From NCBI GenBank assembly GCA_029210565.1, contig JARGFQ010000001.1, forward strand, positions 312,656-376,655: a stretch of 64,000 bases of DNA, written 5' to 3'. Below are positions 26,708 through 35,138 of this stretch, piece after piece. The stretch comes from Bacteroidales bacterium (GTDB lineage Bacteria; Bacteroidota; Bacteroidia; Bacteroidales; VadinHA17). Both the position numbers and the translations under genes were made by a program. Within the stretch, counting starts at the first letter, position 1. Each line of letters begins with the position of its first letter. Below the pieces are notes generated by a model. It made no database searches. It had not been told where the DNA came from and saw only the letters and a list, made by a program, of their open reading frames with translations.

Positions 26708-27672
26708 CCGTTTTCTGTTTGTCTGTTAAGATGTTTCATTGCAAGCCAGGCTGCCCCGTAGACACCGGCATCACCTGCCAGGGCCGACAGTTCAAAGGTC
26801 GCCTGCCTGATGCTTATGGGCTGAGCCCACTTGCCTGCCTCCAGCTCTATTGCCGGGATCAGCTCTGCCGCCGGTCCGAATACACCGCCGCCGAAGATAA
26901 TCTTTTCGGGATTGAAGATGCTTACCAGGTTAGCGGAGGCCATCCCCCAGTACTCAATTGCAAGATCTATTATACGCGATGCGGGTGCGTCACCCTTCTT
27001 CCAGGCATTGAACACATCCTGTGTGGTTATCTTTTCCCGTTCAGGCTTGCGCAGGTCGCCTTCGTATTCACTGTGTTTTTCCAGATACTCTGCGGCCTGC
27101 CTGGCGATGCCCTCACCTGAGGCATAGTATTCAAAGTTACCGCAGACGGCATACCTGCTTTCAAACGGACGTGAGAGTGCCATCCACCCGACAGCCCCTG
27201 CAATGTCATGAGCTCCGTGAAGGATCTCTCCGTTAATGATTATGCCGGCGCCGATGCCCGTCCCTACGCCGAGGTAAACGGCATCACGGCACCCCTGTGC
27301 ACTGCCCTTCCATATCTCACCGGAGATATAGCACGACCTGTCGCTCTCGATCACAACGGGTATGCCTTGAGCCACGCCCTGCATCTCCTTCATGAGGGGA
27401 TAATCATCCCATCCCGGGATATTGGGTGCCCATACCGTACCTCTCTCCCGCCGGCTGATTCCCGGCACCGAAATGCCAACGGCCTCCGCAGCGTCACCGT
27501 TCTTTCCTGCCCTTGAAAGCATCAGGGCTGCCGTGACGGTTATAAGATGTCCAACCTCACTGCCCTTGCGACTGTCAAGAGTCAGGGTCTCTCTGTCAAG
27601 GATGTTGCCATCACGGTCAAACAGCGCAAAGGCAACCTTCGTTCCTCCAAGGTCTATTCCAAGAAGTGCCAT
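26704..27672 (-). CDS. ROK-family sugar kinase
   Basis: 322-residue ASKHA kinase. The N-terminus LLGIDLGGTKVAFALFD is the ATP phosphate-1 loop, NIPGWDDYPL and ESDRSCYISGEIWKG are the sugar-binding and catalytic Asp segments, and GVGTGIGAGIIINGE is the second phosphate loop. The zinc site is degenerate: the ExGH motif reads AVGW and only one Cys remains in VCGNFEYYASG. The neighbours suggest N-acetylglucosamine or a related amino sugar as substrate. Located 4 bases after nagA. Confidence 0.9.
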   Translation of the reverse strand: MALLGIDLGGTKVAFALFDRDGNILDRETLTLDSRKGSEVGHLITVTAALMLSRAGKNGDAAEAVGISVPGISRRERGTVWAPNIPGWDDYPLMKEMQGVAQGIPVVIESDRSCYISGEIWKGSAQGCRDAVYLGVGTGIGAGIIINGEILHGAHDIAGAVGWMALSRPFESRYAVCGNFEYYASGEGIARQAAEYLEKHSEYEGDLRKPEREKITTQDVFNAWKKGDAPASRIIDLAIEYWGMASANLVSIFNPEKIIFGGGVFGPAAELIPAIELEAGKWAQPISIRQATFELSALAGDAGVYGAAWLAMKHLNRQTENG

Positions 27673-27676
27673 CGTT

Positions 27677-28789
27677 TTAATTTTTATATTCCATTATGCC
27701 GTTTAAAAATACACCTTTTATCTGCACGCTGTCATCAAGCAGTATCAGATCGGCCCTGGCCCCCGGAGTTATGACACCACGGTCGTACGCTTTTATGAGC
27801 TGAGCCGGATAAAGTGATGCCATCCTCAGCGCCTCATACCTCTCAATGCCCGCATGGCTGACACAGTTCCTGACGGCATCGAGCATGGTCAGTCTGGCAC
27901 CGGAGAGGGTACCATCGGGGAGGGTATAGCGGTCAGACTGCCTTATATGCTGGTATGCTCCTGCCTCATTCTCCTCAACGGCGTCAGATACCAGGAAAAG
28001 CCTCTCCTTCATGATCTTCTTGGCTATGGCAACCATCGTGTAATCGACATGGATGCCGTCGGCAATGATGCTGGCAAGGGCGCTCTCTGACCAGAAAACG
28101 GCACCCGGAAGACCGGGGTCACGGTGATGCAGCGGAGACATGGCATTGAAGAGATGGGTGGTGCTCTCTATCCCCATCGCAAATCCTTCAGATGCTTCCC
28201 TGAAGGTGGCATTACTGTGTCCGGCCGCAACGGTGATGCCATTATCATTCAGCAGCTTGATTATCTCAGGAGTGCAGACCTCCGGTGCCACGGTCATCAT
28301 CCTGATGCTCCCCCCGGCTTCGGCAAGGAGCCTGGAAAGCTCTTCAACTGACGGCTTCCGGATCAGCTCCCTGGCGTGTGCACCTCTCTTTAACATGCTG
28401 ATATAGGGACCTTCAAGATGCAGTCCTATGAAGGCTGGATGAGAGTTTTCAATTGCGGTGCGGAAGGCATTGCGGTACACATTGGCACTGTTGGTGGGAA
28501 GCGCAACCAGGAAACCCGTGGTGCCGGTATCCACGATGGATATTGTTATTGCTGCCAGGACTTCAGGGGTGGGATTGGAAGAGAAGAGAAACCCGCCGCC
28601 ACCGGCTATCTGAAGATCAATCAGTCCGGCAGTCACCAGACAACCCTTGCAGTCAATTCTCTCAACCTCTTCGGTGACTGTGGCAGGGTCAGCAAAGCCG
28701 GTGATCCTCCCCCCGTCGGTCAGCAGAGCCATGTTGCTTATCAGCTCCCTCCCGGTAAAAAAGGTTGCATTGTACAGAAGCGTCCTCAT
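27677..28789 (-). CDS. nagA: N-acetylglucosamine-6-phosphate deacetylase
   Basis: Removes acetate from GlcNAc-6-P to give glucosamine-6-P. It keeps the metal ligands E126 (HLEGP), H191 (GHSNA) and H212 (HLFNAMS) and the catalytic Asp269 (LVSDAV), with the usual GGGGFLF loop near 63-69. The ATG at 28789 (MRTLLYN) gives the family N-terminus and 370 residues. Upstream in-frame starts at 28819 (ATG) and 28834 (TTG) are possible but add a polar leader, and the TTG overlaps the preceding prsW-like gene. Confidence 0.95.
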   Translation of the reverse strand: MRTLLYNATFFTGRELISNMALLTDGGRITGFADPATVTEEVERIDCKGCLVTAGLIDLQIAGGGGFLFSSNPTPEVLAAITISIVDTGTTGFLVALPTNSANVYRNAFRTAIENSHPAFIGLHLEGPYISMLKRGAHARELIRKPSVEELSRLLAEAGGSIRMMTVAPEVCTPEIIKLLNDNGITVAAGHSNATFREASEGFAMGIESTTHLFNAMSPLHHRDPGLPGAVFWSESALASIIADGIHVDYTMVAIAKKIMKERLFLVSDAVEENEAGAYQHIRQSDRYTLPDGTLSGARLTMLDAVRNCVSHAGIERYEALRMASLYPAQLIKAYDRGVITPGARADLILLDDSVQIKGVFLNGIMEYKN

Positions 28790-28826
28790 AGTGCTCTCTC
28801 CGCTGTTTGTGCCTTCCATGATCTCA

Positions 28827-29915
28827 TCATTCAAATATCCTTTTCAGCATGTTCCCCGATATGAACGAGGTTTTGCTGAACCGGGTGACGGCAATATCGT
28901 TTATTACCTTTAGGCGTTGGGCAACATCACTTACCATGAAGAAACCGTAACCACCCCGGTTTTTAAAGAAGGCGGTGCCGTAGACGCTGAGCCAGGTGCG
29001 ACCGTCACCAAGTTTTACCGTTGTCAGCTTTTTCCCGAACCTCCTGTATTCAGGGGCAAATATCCTGAAAATTTTCCCGATATCCCTTACACTTGATATA
29101 TGATGCCCGCAGTTGTCACACCTGCAGGCTGTAAAATAGCTGTTTCTGAATAGCAACTTTGGCGCAAAGGATTCGCACCAGGAACACTCCAGCTCCGCCA
29201 CCGCCTCTCCGGTAGGATGATCGAACAGCTCAGTGAACACGGGTCTGAAAGGAGATATGATATTGGTGTACTGGATGATCTTCAGCGACTGATTGATTAT
29301 CAGGTACAGATAGATGAGCAGCAGGAAGTTGAGGTAGGGACTGAACGCCAGTGCGTCAAAGATACCGTGAAGAATGCTGGCAGTGAGCAGGGCGCCGATA
29401 ACTATCCTGACGGGTCTCTTCTCCATCTTGTGCCTGTACCAGGCGTAACCGACGATGACACTGAAGGAGATATGGGCCGGTGTGCTTATGAAAACCCTGT
29501 AGAAGAGAAGATACTGGCTGTTTTCCCCGGAGTTTGCATAGAAGTAGTTCTCAATGATGGAAAAGCCCAGTGCCACACAGGACATGTAGATGATACCGTC
29601 AGTGAGCTCGTTGAACTGCCTCCTGATAAGCCCGTAGACAACCATCAGGCCAGCGAGCTTGGCAAACTCCTCCACAGGTCCGATGACCAGGAATGAGCCG
29701 ATAGTGGTGCTTATAGCACTGTCATCAATGCCAAAGACGCCGAGGATCTCGTAGATGCCAACTGCAATGAAAACCGAAGTGGCACCGCCAGCAAGAAAAG
29801 CCCACAGCATTGCCAGAAAGGTCTCTTTCTCGTAGATGTCAAAACTCCTGATCCATGCTATGATGACCAGGCCTATTATGGCTGAGACTAATATGCTGAG
29901 ATGAATGAAGCTCAT
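28827..29915 (-). CDS. PrsW-like intramembrane protease with Cys-rich C-terminal tail
   Basis: Polytopic membrane protein of 362 residues. The PrsW motifs are intact: E82-E83-x2-K86 (VEEFAK), GFSIIEN at about 117-123, H148, and HxxxD at 183-187 (ILHGIFDAL). After the membrane part (to about 230) there is a soluble tail with CxxC (CSWC) and CxCxxC (CRCDNC), which looks like a zinc ribbon. PrsW-type proteases cleave membrane-bound regulators such as anti-sigma factors. It is the first gene of the amino-sugar run. Its regulatory target is unknown. Confidence 0.88.
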   Translation of the reverse strand: MSFIHLSILVSAIIGLVIIAWIRSFDIYEKETFLAMLWAFLAGGATSVFIAVGIYEILGVFGIDDSAISTTIGSFLVIGPVEEFAKLAGLMVVYGLIRRQFNELTDGIIYMSCVALGFSIIENYFYANSGENSQYLLFYRVFISTPAHISFSVIVGYAWYRHKMEKRPVRIVIGALLTASILHGIFDALAFSPYLNFLLLIYLYLIINQSLKIIQYTNIISPFRPVFTELFDHPTGEAVAELECSWCESFAPKLLFRNSYFTACRCDNCGHHISSVRDIGKIFRIFAPEYRRFGKKLTTVKLGDGRTWLSVYGTAFFKNRGGYGFFMVSDVAQRLKVINDIAVTRFSKTSFISGNMLKRIFE

Positions 29916-29971
29916 AAGCTTTGATAATGTGTTACTTTTTTTTCTTCAGGTTTCTGATGGCAAATGTTGTG

Positions 29972-32900
29972 TCAGGGTAATATTATCTCAAAGAATTTGC
30001 TCTCCAGCGGACCGATTTTCGCAGATGGCGCAATTACGCGATTGCCGGTAACATCTACCTCCCTTACCGTCAGAGGCTGGCCGGTAAATCCGTTGGTGAG
30101 GGAGAGCTCCGTCTCAGCCCCGCCTGTCTCTCTCATCTGGATGATAACAGATTCTCCGTTAGCACCAAGCCTGGCATTTACCAGGATAACACCCGAGGGC
30201 CATCCGTCAATGAAGGCACCTTCCCACCGCTCATCACCCGGACCGGCACCGGGTATTATCCTTGTCAGCAGCGGAACCCTGGCGCCCCATCCGAACCGGG
30301 TCGCAAAACTATCACTGTTGTCATCCGATGAGGTGAGGTAGTAATTCCATGAGTGGCCGCCACGCTGGTCGGCGTTGAAATTGGTGACCCAGTAATTGTT
30401 CATCGGCCACGAATAGATGTATGTTGTCTGCGGTACAGCCCCCGCCTGGTACCTTCCGGTGTTTATCGCTCCGAACTGCATCAGGGGCATCTCGCCGGAA
30501 CCCATGACGACCTGCATCTGGTCATTACGCACTGCGGTGAAATTCTGAACCGTGTACCAGTCGTTTGAAGATCCGGGTATCTGATCGGTGCCGGTCCTGA
30601 TGACTCCCCCGGCTACCTCCGTGAAATGTATACCGTTTTCAACGGCAAAAGGGAAAGCTATGTAAAAGCTTTCCGGGTCAGTGATGCTCTTTTTTGTTAT
30701 CGAACAGGAGAGATCTATCCGTTTACAGGTATTGAAAAGCCTGATTTCTAACGAGTAACCCCGCGGACCGATTGCCGTCTCACTCTCTGCGTAGAACCTG
30801 ATGCTGTTCCATACTTCACCGCCGGACATCGAGTCAAACCATATGGTATCCAGTGGCAACCGCCGGTAGTCGTTCAGCATCCTGTTCTCCATCTGTGACC
30901 TGTTGCCCAGCTGCTCAAGGATGAACTCTCCCATGTCATACTGTGCCTGACTGTCAACAAGTTCTCCTGAAAGCTCCTTGTCATAGATTGATTTAATAAT
31001 TCCCGAAGAATTGTCTGTCACGATCCTGTACCAGCTGTTTTCCAGAGTATTGTTACGGTGAGGAGGTGGCGGCATTGGCTCATCAGAGTGGGACGACGAC
31101 GACAGGGTCTTTTCAGATTGAGGAGGCGACGGCACTGTCTCTTCATGTTGAGGCAGTGATGGCATCGTCTCTTCCCTCTCCCGCCTGATGAGCAATTTTT
31201 TGTAACCGAATGCCGGAATGTCACTGCACCAGATTGCCCAGTAGGTGCCATCGGATCTTGATGACAAAGGCTGCGATGCCATGCGGTTCCCCTCACGGTC
31301 ATAAATGCCGGCCCTCATGCCGCGCGGGACTATCTGATGATCTATATATACCTTTGCCAGCGCCGACCTCCTCCAGCTGAGGGTGTTGAAGACAACCAGG
31401 GAAGGCTCTTTCTCCCTTTCGAACATACTCTGCAGCAGGCCCATGGCTGCCTCTCCCAGCGAGGCGGTCCTGCGGACGGCCTCCCAGGCATATGACTCCT
31501 TCAGGGCTCTCTGCTCCATAGTTGGCTGGCTGTAGGGCTCGCGGACGCTCTCCGAGTAACCTGTGGTATGCTCGGTATAAAACAGCAAAGCCTCATTTGC
31601 CAGGGCACTCTTCTCCGCTGTCTCTTCCGGCAGGCTCATGCCGGCTACAGCAGCCATCGACAGTCCCCCGGTATTTGCCGTGAGCTGCACCGCCGCATTG
31701 CGTGTCGCCGCCACCTCCCGTGCCGAGGCACCGAAACCGTCGGTCCACCAGTCAGGCCATGCCCCGCGAATGACAGGGAACTCGCTGCCGTGACCGGCTT
31801 CCATCTGTGAAAAGAATGATTCCGCGGTTGAAGTGGTAAGCTTCGGCCACTCAAAAATATCATTCCATTGCAGGATCATTTCACTCATGGAGGTTGACGG
31901 CGGTGAGTTATCAGTGAGATAGCCGGAGTGCTGTATCGCCATCCTGTCATAGGGGTAGCCTTTTGCTTCGAGGCTGATAAGATAGATCAGCAGGTTGTTC
32001 TTGAACTTGTTGATGTCACCCGACTGTACCTCCATTACTGTATTGCCCGTCATGTAATGCTCCGCCCTGAATGTAAGCATTCGCTTTCCCGAGGGGGACT
32101 CCCACCAAAAGAGGGTGGGCCTGTCAAAACAGATAAGGGCACGGTGGCCGTGAGTCCCCATGTTCAGGTATTTCACCCCCAGTCCGTCATAATAGTCGTT
32201 GAGACACCATCCTATCCCGTTGACGTCGTTCTGCATCGCCACCGTGACGGGGATACCCTGCTCCTTTATCCTTCCCACAGCCTGAAGTGAGGTGGCAAGT
32301 ATCTGCTCATCAGGCAACTCGTCGAAATTGAAGTACATACCGGTGACCTCGATCCTTCCTTCCCGGATTCGCCGGATGAGCCTCTCTTTCTGCTCCTGTG
32401 GCCTGCACCGCAGGTATTCATCAACGGGCCAGCTGGCCTCGCAGGTCCAGCGGAATCGTGCATTTTCGGGGTAACTGTCAGTGGCATCACAGTAATCGAG
32501 AGCATAGTCAATGTACCGGAGATGTTCGGCCAGTATCTCGTTCTGCGGCCTGGTGTAACCTATATCGGTATGGGCATGCTGTATGAAGCTGATATGCCAT
32601 TTTCTTACGGGTTCAAGGGTGACAGACCTGGCTGCGGAGAAATCGCCGGCAACGATTTTCAGCCTTAGCACTTTCGGTTTCCTTACTGCGGGAAGTCCGA
32701 GGTTAACGCTATTATAACCGAAATTGAGGGTGGTCTTTTCAATCAGTTTCCCGTCTGCGAAGATCTTTGCTTCCGCTCCGTCGCCGAAGTAAAATATGCC
32801 TGCCTCCACAAGCTGCAGTGGGTTGCCCTGGTTTTTAACCATGGCAGGGAAGGCATTTAGCGTCACGCCTGTCTCCACGGGCTTGCGGTATGTCATGTAC

Positions 32901-33436
32901 CAGGAACTGAGATTCGAGGCGCTGCCCGTGACCCTTAACTTCAGGGTTTTTCCTGGAGTTATGGAGCCAGCCGGCATCCGCAGTATCATGTACCCGTGAT
33001 GGTCGCCATGCTGGTCTGTCATAACAGCCCTGAAACTCAGCATTGCTCCCCCGCTGCCTGCTATGTCCCATGATCTGCGGCCATCAGTGAAGAAGGAAAG
33101 AGAAGGCTCTCCGTTCACTGTGAGATCCATTCTGGCAGTTCCGGGTCCTGATCCCAGGGCAGCTATCCAGACAAAAGCAGCATATTTTTTCTCCGGATTC
33201 TCGGGAGCAGCAGCTGTTTCCCACTCCATCATATCCTTGCCGCCGGTAGCCCTGACGAGAATGCTCTCGCGGAGCCCCGGGATACATGAATGGTATTCAA
33301 AGTCAGTCCCTGACAGTTTCCAGGCAAACCCGTTCACTATCCGGTCATCCGGGGTGAAAAACGACTGACCCCTAAGGCCGGGAGTGGTGACTCCGAGGAT
33401 AATGGCTATAAGCAGCAGAGATCTCTTCAGATTCAT
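29972..33436 (-). CDS. Exported GH38 alpha-mannosidase
   Basis: About 1154 residues. The ATG at 33436 (MNLKRSLLL) or at 33445 begins a clean signal peptide (LLLIAIILGVTTPGLRGQ); the longer frame to 33553 is rejected. An N-terminal beta-domain precedes the GH38 catalytic domain, which starts ISFIQHAHTDIGYT (the metal-binding HxH and Asp) and continues with WTCEASWPVDEYL and MQNDVNGIGWC, where the nucleophile Asp is expected. The C-terminal half has the GH38 beta domains. A 10-residue repeat of Pro/Ser/Glu type (31055-31174) splits them. Likely periplasmic, cleaving alpha-mannosides. Confidence 0.92.
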   Translation of the reverse strand: MNLKRSLLLIAIILGVTTPGLRGQSFFTPDDRIVNGFAWKLSGTDFEYHSCIPGLRESILVRATGGKDMMEWETAAAPENPEKKYAAFVWIAALGSGPGTARMDLTVNGEPSLSFFTDGRRSWDIAGSGGAMLSFRAVMTDQHGDHHGYMILRMPAGSITPGKTLKLRVTGSASNLSSWYMTYRKPVETGVTLNAFPAMVKNQGNPLQLVEAGIFYFGDGAEAKIFADGKLIEKTTLNFGYNSVNLGLPAVRKPKVLRLKIVAGDFSAARSVTLEPVRKWHISFIQHAHTDIGYTRPQNEILAEHLRYIDYALDYCDATDSYPENARFRWTCEASWPVDEYLRCRPQEQKERLIRRIREGRIEVTGMYFNFDELPDEQILATSLQAVGRIKEQGIPVTVAMQNDVNGIGWCLNDYYDGLGVKYLNMGTHGHRALICFDRPTLFWWESPSGKRMLTFRAEHYMTGNTVMEVQSGDINKFKNNLLIYLISLEAKGYPYDRMAIQHSGYLTDNSPPSTSMSEMILQWNDIFEWPKLTTSTAESFFSQMEAGHGSEFPVIRGAWPDWWTDGFGASAREVAATRNAAVQLTANTGGLSMAAVAGMSLPEETAEKSALANEALLFYTEHTTGYSESVREPYSQPTMEQRALKESYAWEAVRRTASLGEAAMGLLQSMFEREKEPSLVVFNTLSWRRSALAKVYIDHQIVPRGMRAGIYDREGNRMASQPLSSRSDGTYWAIWCSDIPAFGYKKLLIRREREETMPSLPQHEETVPSPPQSEKTLSSSSHSDEPMPPPPHRNNTLENSWYRIVTDNSSGIIKSIYDKELSGELVDSQAQYDMGEFILEQLGNRSQMENRMLNDYRRLPLDTIWFDSMSGGEVWNSIRFYAESETAIGPRGYSLEIRLFNTCKRIDLSCSITKKSITDPESFYIAFPFAVENGIHFTEVAGGVIRTGTDQIPGSSNDWYTVQNFTAVRNDQMQVVMGSGEMPLMQFGAINTGRYQAGAVPQTTYIYSWPMNNYWVTNFNADQRGGHSWNYYLTSSDDNSDSFATRFGWGARVPLLTRIIPGAGPGDERWEGAFIDGWPSGVILVNARLGANGESVIIQMRETGGAETELSLTNGFTGQPLTVREVDVTGNRVIAPSAKIGPLESKFFEIILP
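31055..31174 (-). repeat. In-frame 30-bp minisatellite inside the GH38 gene
   Basis: Four consecutive 10-residue units (EETMPSLPQH, EETVPSPPQS, EKTLSSSSHS, DEPMPPPPHR) form a polar proline/serine linker between two beta domains of the mannosidase. The units are diverged but keep register. Confidence 0.8.
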
Positions 33437-33560
33437 GATAGTCATATTGTTTCTTGCAGACTCATTATGGTTAGAATGTTTCTGGATGACTCTTTCCTGT
33501 GTTGCTTTTTCAGGAGATTCACTCCTGTGTGGGTTTATAGGGAGTCCGTCCAATTGATTT

Positions 33561-35117
33561 TCATTGTTTTTTCTTCAGGTTCAGATCGTGAAAGTCATAA
33601 CTGAAATCAGTAAAGGGGGAGATCGCCTCCATCCTGATTATCTCCGGCCTGCCCTCCCTGTCAAGTGAGAATATCGCGAAGGCATCGGCATCAAAGGTCC
33701 TGTCATCCCACCTGACAATAAATGTGTTTCCGGTGTAGTGGAACATGTCACCCCTCAGTCTGGGTGACCTGACGGCGTTGAACCTCAGCTTGCCGTTGAC
33801 CTCTGAGATGATGATGTCACCGAACCACGGGTCGCCGTATCTGCCGGTGAAATGTGAGTTGTCTACCTCATTGTCTGTCATTGAGGGCTCTGCCTCAACC
33901 TTTGCCCACACCTCTTCAGTGATCCTGGCAGCATCTTCGCGGTCTCTGAGGAGACTCTCCTTTAGCGCCTCTACCCGGTCAACACCCCTGATACCAAGAT
34001 AACCGTCAATAAGTGTGTAGGTTATGGCTTCATGGGCCTCATCCACCTGATGATTGGTCAGGACAATGATACCGAGATTCAGCTCCGGGAGCATGGTCAC
34101 CCTGGTAACAATGCCGGTATGAGTGCCGGTATGATACACCTTGAGATAACCGTTAATGTCTGTCAGGTTCCAGCCAAGGCCGTAGGCGGAGAAGTGGCTG
34201 TTATATGGCCCGTTCTCAGACAGGGGCTTAATCGTCTGCGGAGTCCACATCTCACTGTGAACCTTCTCTGAGAAGATCTGCTTTTCAAGGTTTGGCCCGT
34301 ATCTGCCCCGGTTCAGCTGACATATGACCCATTTGCTCAGGTCGCTGATGTTGCTGTAGATGCCGCCCGAGGAGTTGTGGAGCCTGTTTTCCTGTTTGGG
34401 AGCTACCTGGAGACTGCCGTCGACGGGAACATGGGCATCAATGATGTTTGATCGTTCGCGCAGCCCTTTGAATGATGCTGAAGAGCCGGTCATATCCAGT
34501 GGTTTCATGATCCGTGTTTCCACGAACTCCTCCCAGCTCATTCCGGAGACTCTCTCAACCACCTCGCCGGCTACCACATAGAGAAGGTTGTCATAATCAT
34601 ATCTGGTTCTGTAGGGCGAGGCTTGCTTAAGATGCCTGAGGTTTCTGATGATATCGTCAGCAGTGAACATGGCCGAGTCAGGCCACATCATCAGGTCGCC
34701 GGCGCCGAGTCCCAGCCCGCTGCGGTGGGTGAGGAGGTCCCTGATTCTGAAATCTTCAGTGACATATGAGTTATACAGCCTGAACTCCGGAATAATATCA
34801 ATAACCCTTGTATCCCAGGTCACTCTCTCTTCGCCTATCAGAATGCCCAGGGCTGCCGTGGTGAATGCCTTTGTGTTTGATGCTATGGCAAAAAGGGTCT
34901 TCTCATCGGTCTTTTCGCCGGTGGCTATCGACCTGACGCCGTACCCTTTCATGTGGATCACTTCGCCATCCTTTAACACTGCTACGGCTATGCCGGGAAC
35001 GTTGAATTCCTTCAGGACTCTCTCTGTCAGCCTGTCAACCTTTTTTGACGAAAGAGGCTGCGACAGTGAAATGAGTGAGTAAAGAACAAGCAGGCAGGTG
35101 AAAAACAGTTTCTTCAT
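33561..35117 (-). CDS. Exported S12 serine hydrolase with DUF3471 domain (copy A)
   Basis: Class C beta-lactamase-like hydrolase of 518 residues with signal peptide (about 1-19). S80-x-x-K83 (IASNTKAFT) and the YDN of RYDYDNLLY are the catalytic motifs; the KTG motif is HTG (YHTGTHTG), as in many S12 esterases and peptidases. The C-terminal 100 residues (HFTGRYGDPWFGDIII) are a DUF3471 domain. The next gene upstream is a close paralogue, 21 bases away. Likely substrates are D-amino acid peptides or esters, not beta-lactams; this is inferred. Confidence 0.92.
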   Translation of the reverse strand: MKKLFFTCLLVLYSLISLSQPLSSKKVDRLTERVLKEFNVPGIAVAVLKDGEVIHMKGYGVRSIATGEKTDEKTLFAIASNTKAFTTAALGILIGEERVTWDTRVIDIIPEFRLYNSYVTEDFRIRDLLTHRSGLGLGAGDLMMWPDSAMFTADDIIRNLRHLKQASPYRTRYDYDNLLYVVAGEVVERVSGMSWEEFVETRIMKPLDMTGSSASFKGLRERSNIIDAHVPVDGSLQVAPKQENRLHNSSGGIYSNISDLSKWVICQLNRGRYGPNLEKQIFSEKVHSEMWTPQTIKPLSENGPYNSHFSAYGLGWNLTDINGYLKVYHTGTHTGIVTRVTMLPELNLGIIVLTNHQVDEAHEAITYTLIDGYLGIRGVDRVEALKESLLRDREDAARITEEVWAKVEAEPSMTDNEVDNSHFTGRYGDPWFGDIIISEVNGKLRFNAVRSPRLRGDMFHYTGNTFIVRWDDRTFDADAFAIFSLDREGRPEIIRMEAISPFTDFSYDFHDLNLKKKQ

Positions 35118-35138
35118 CGGCGGTCAATCTTTTCTTTG

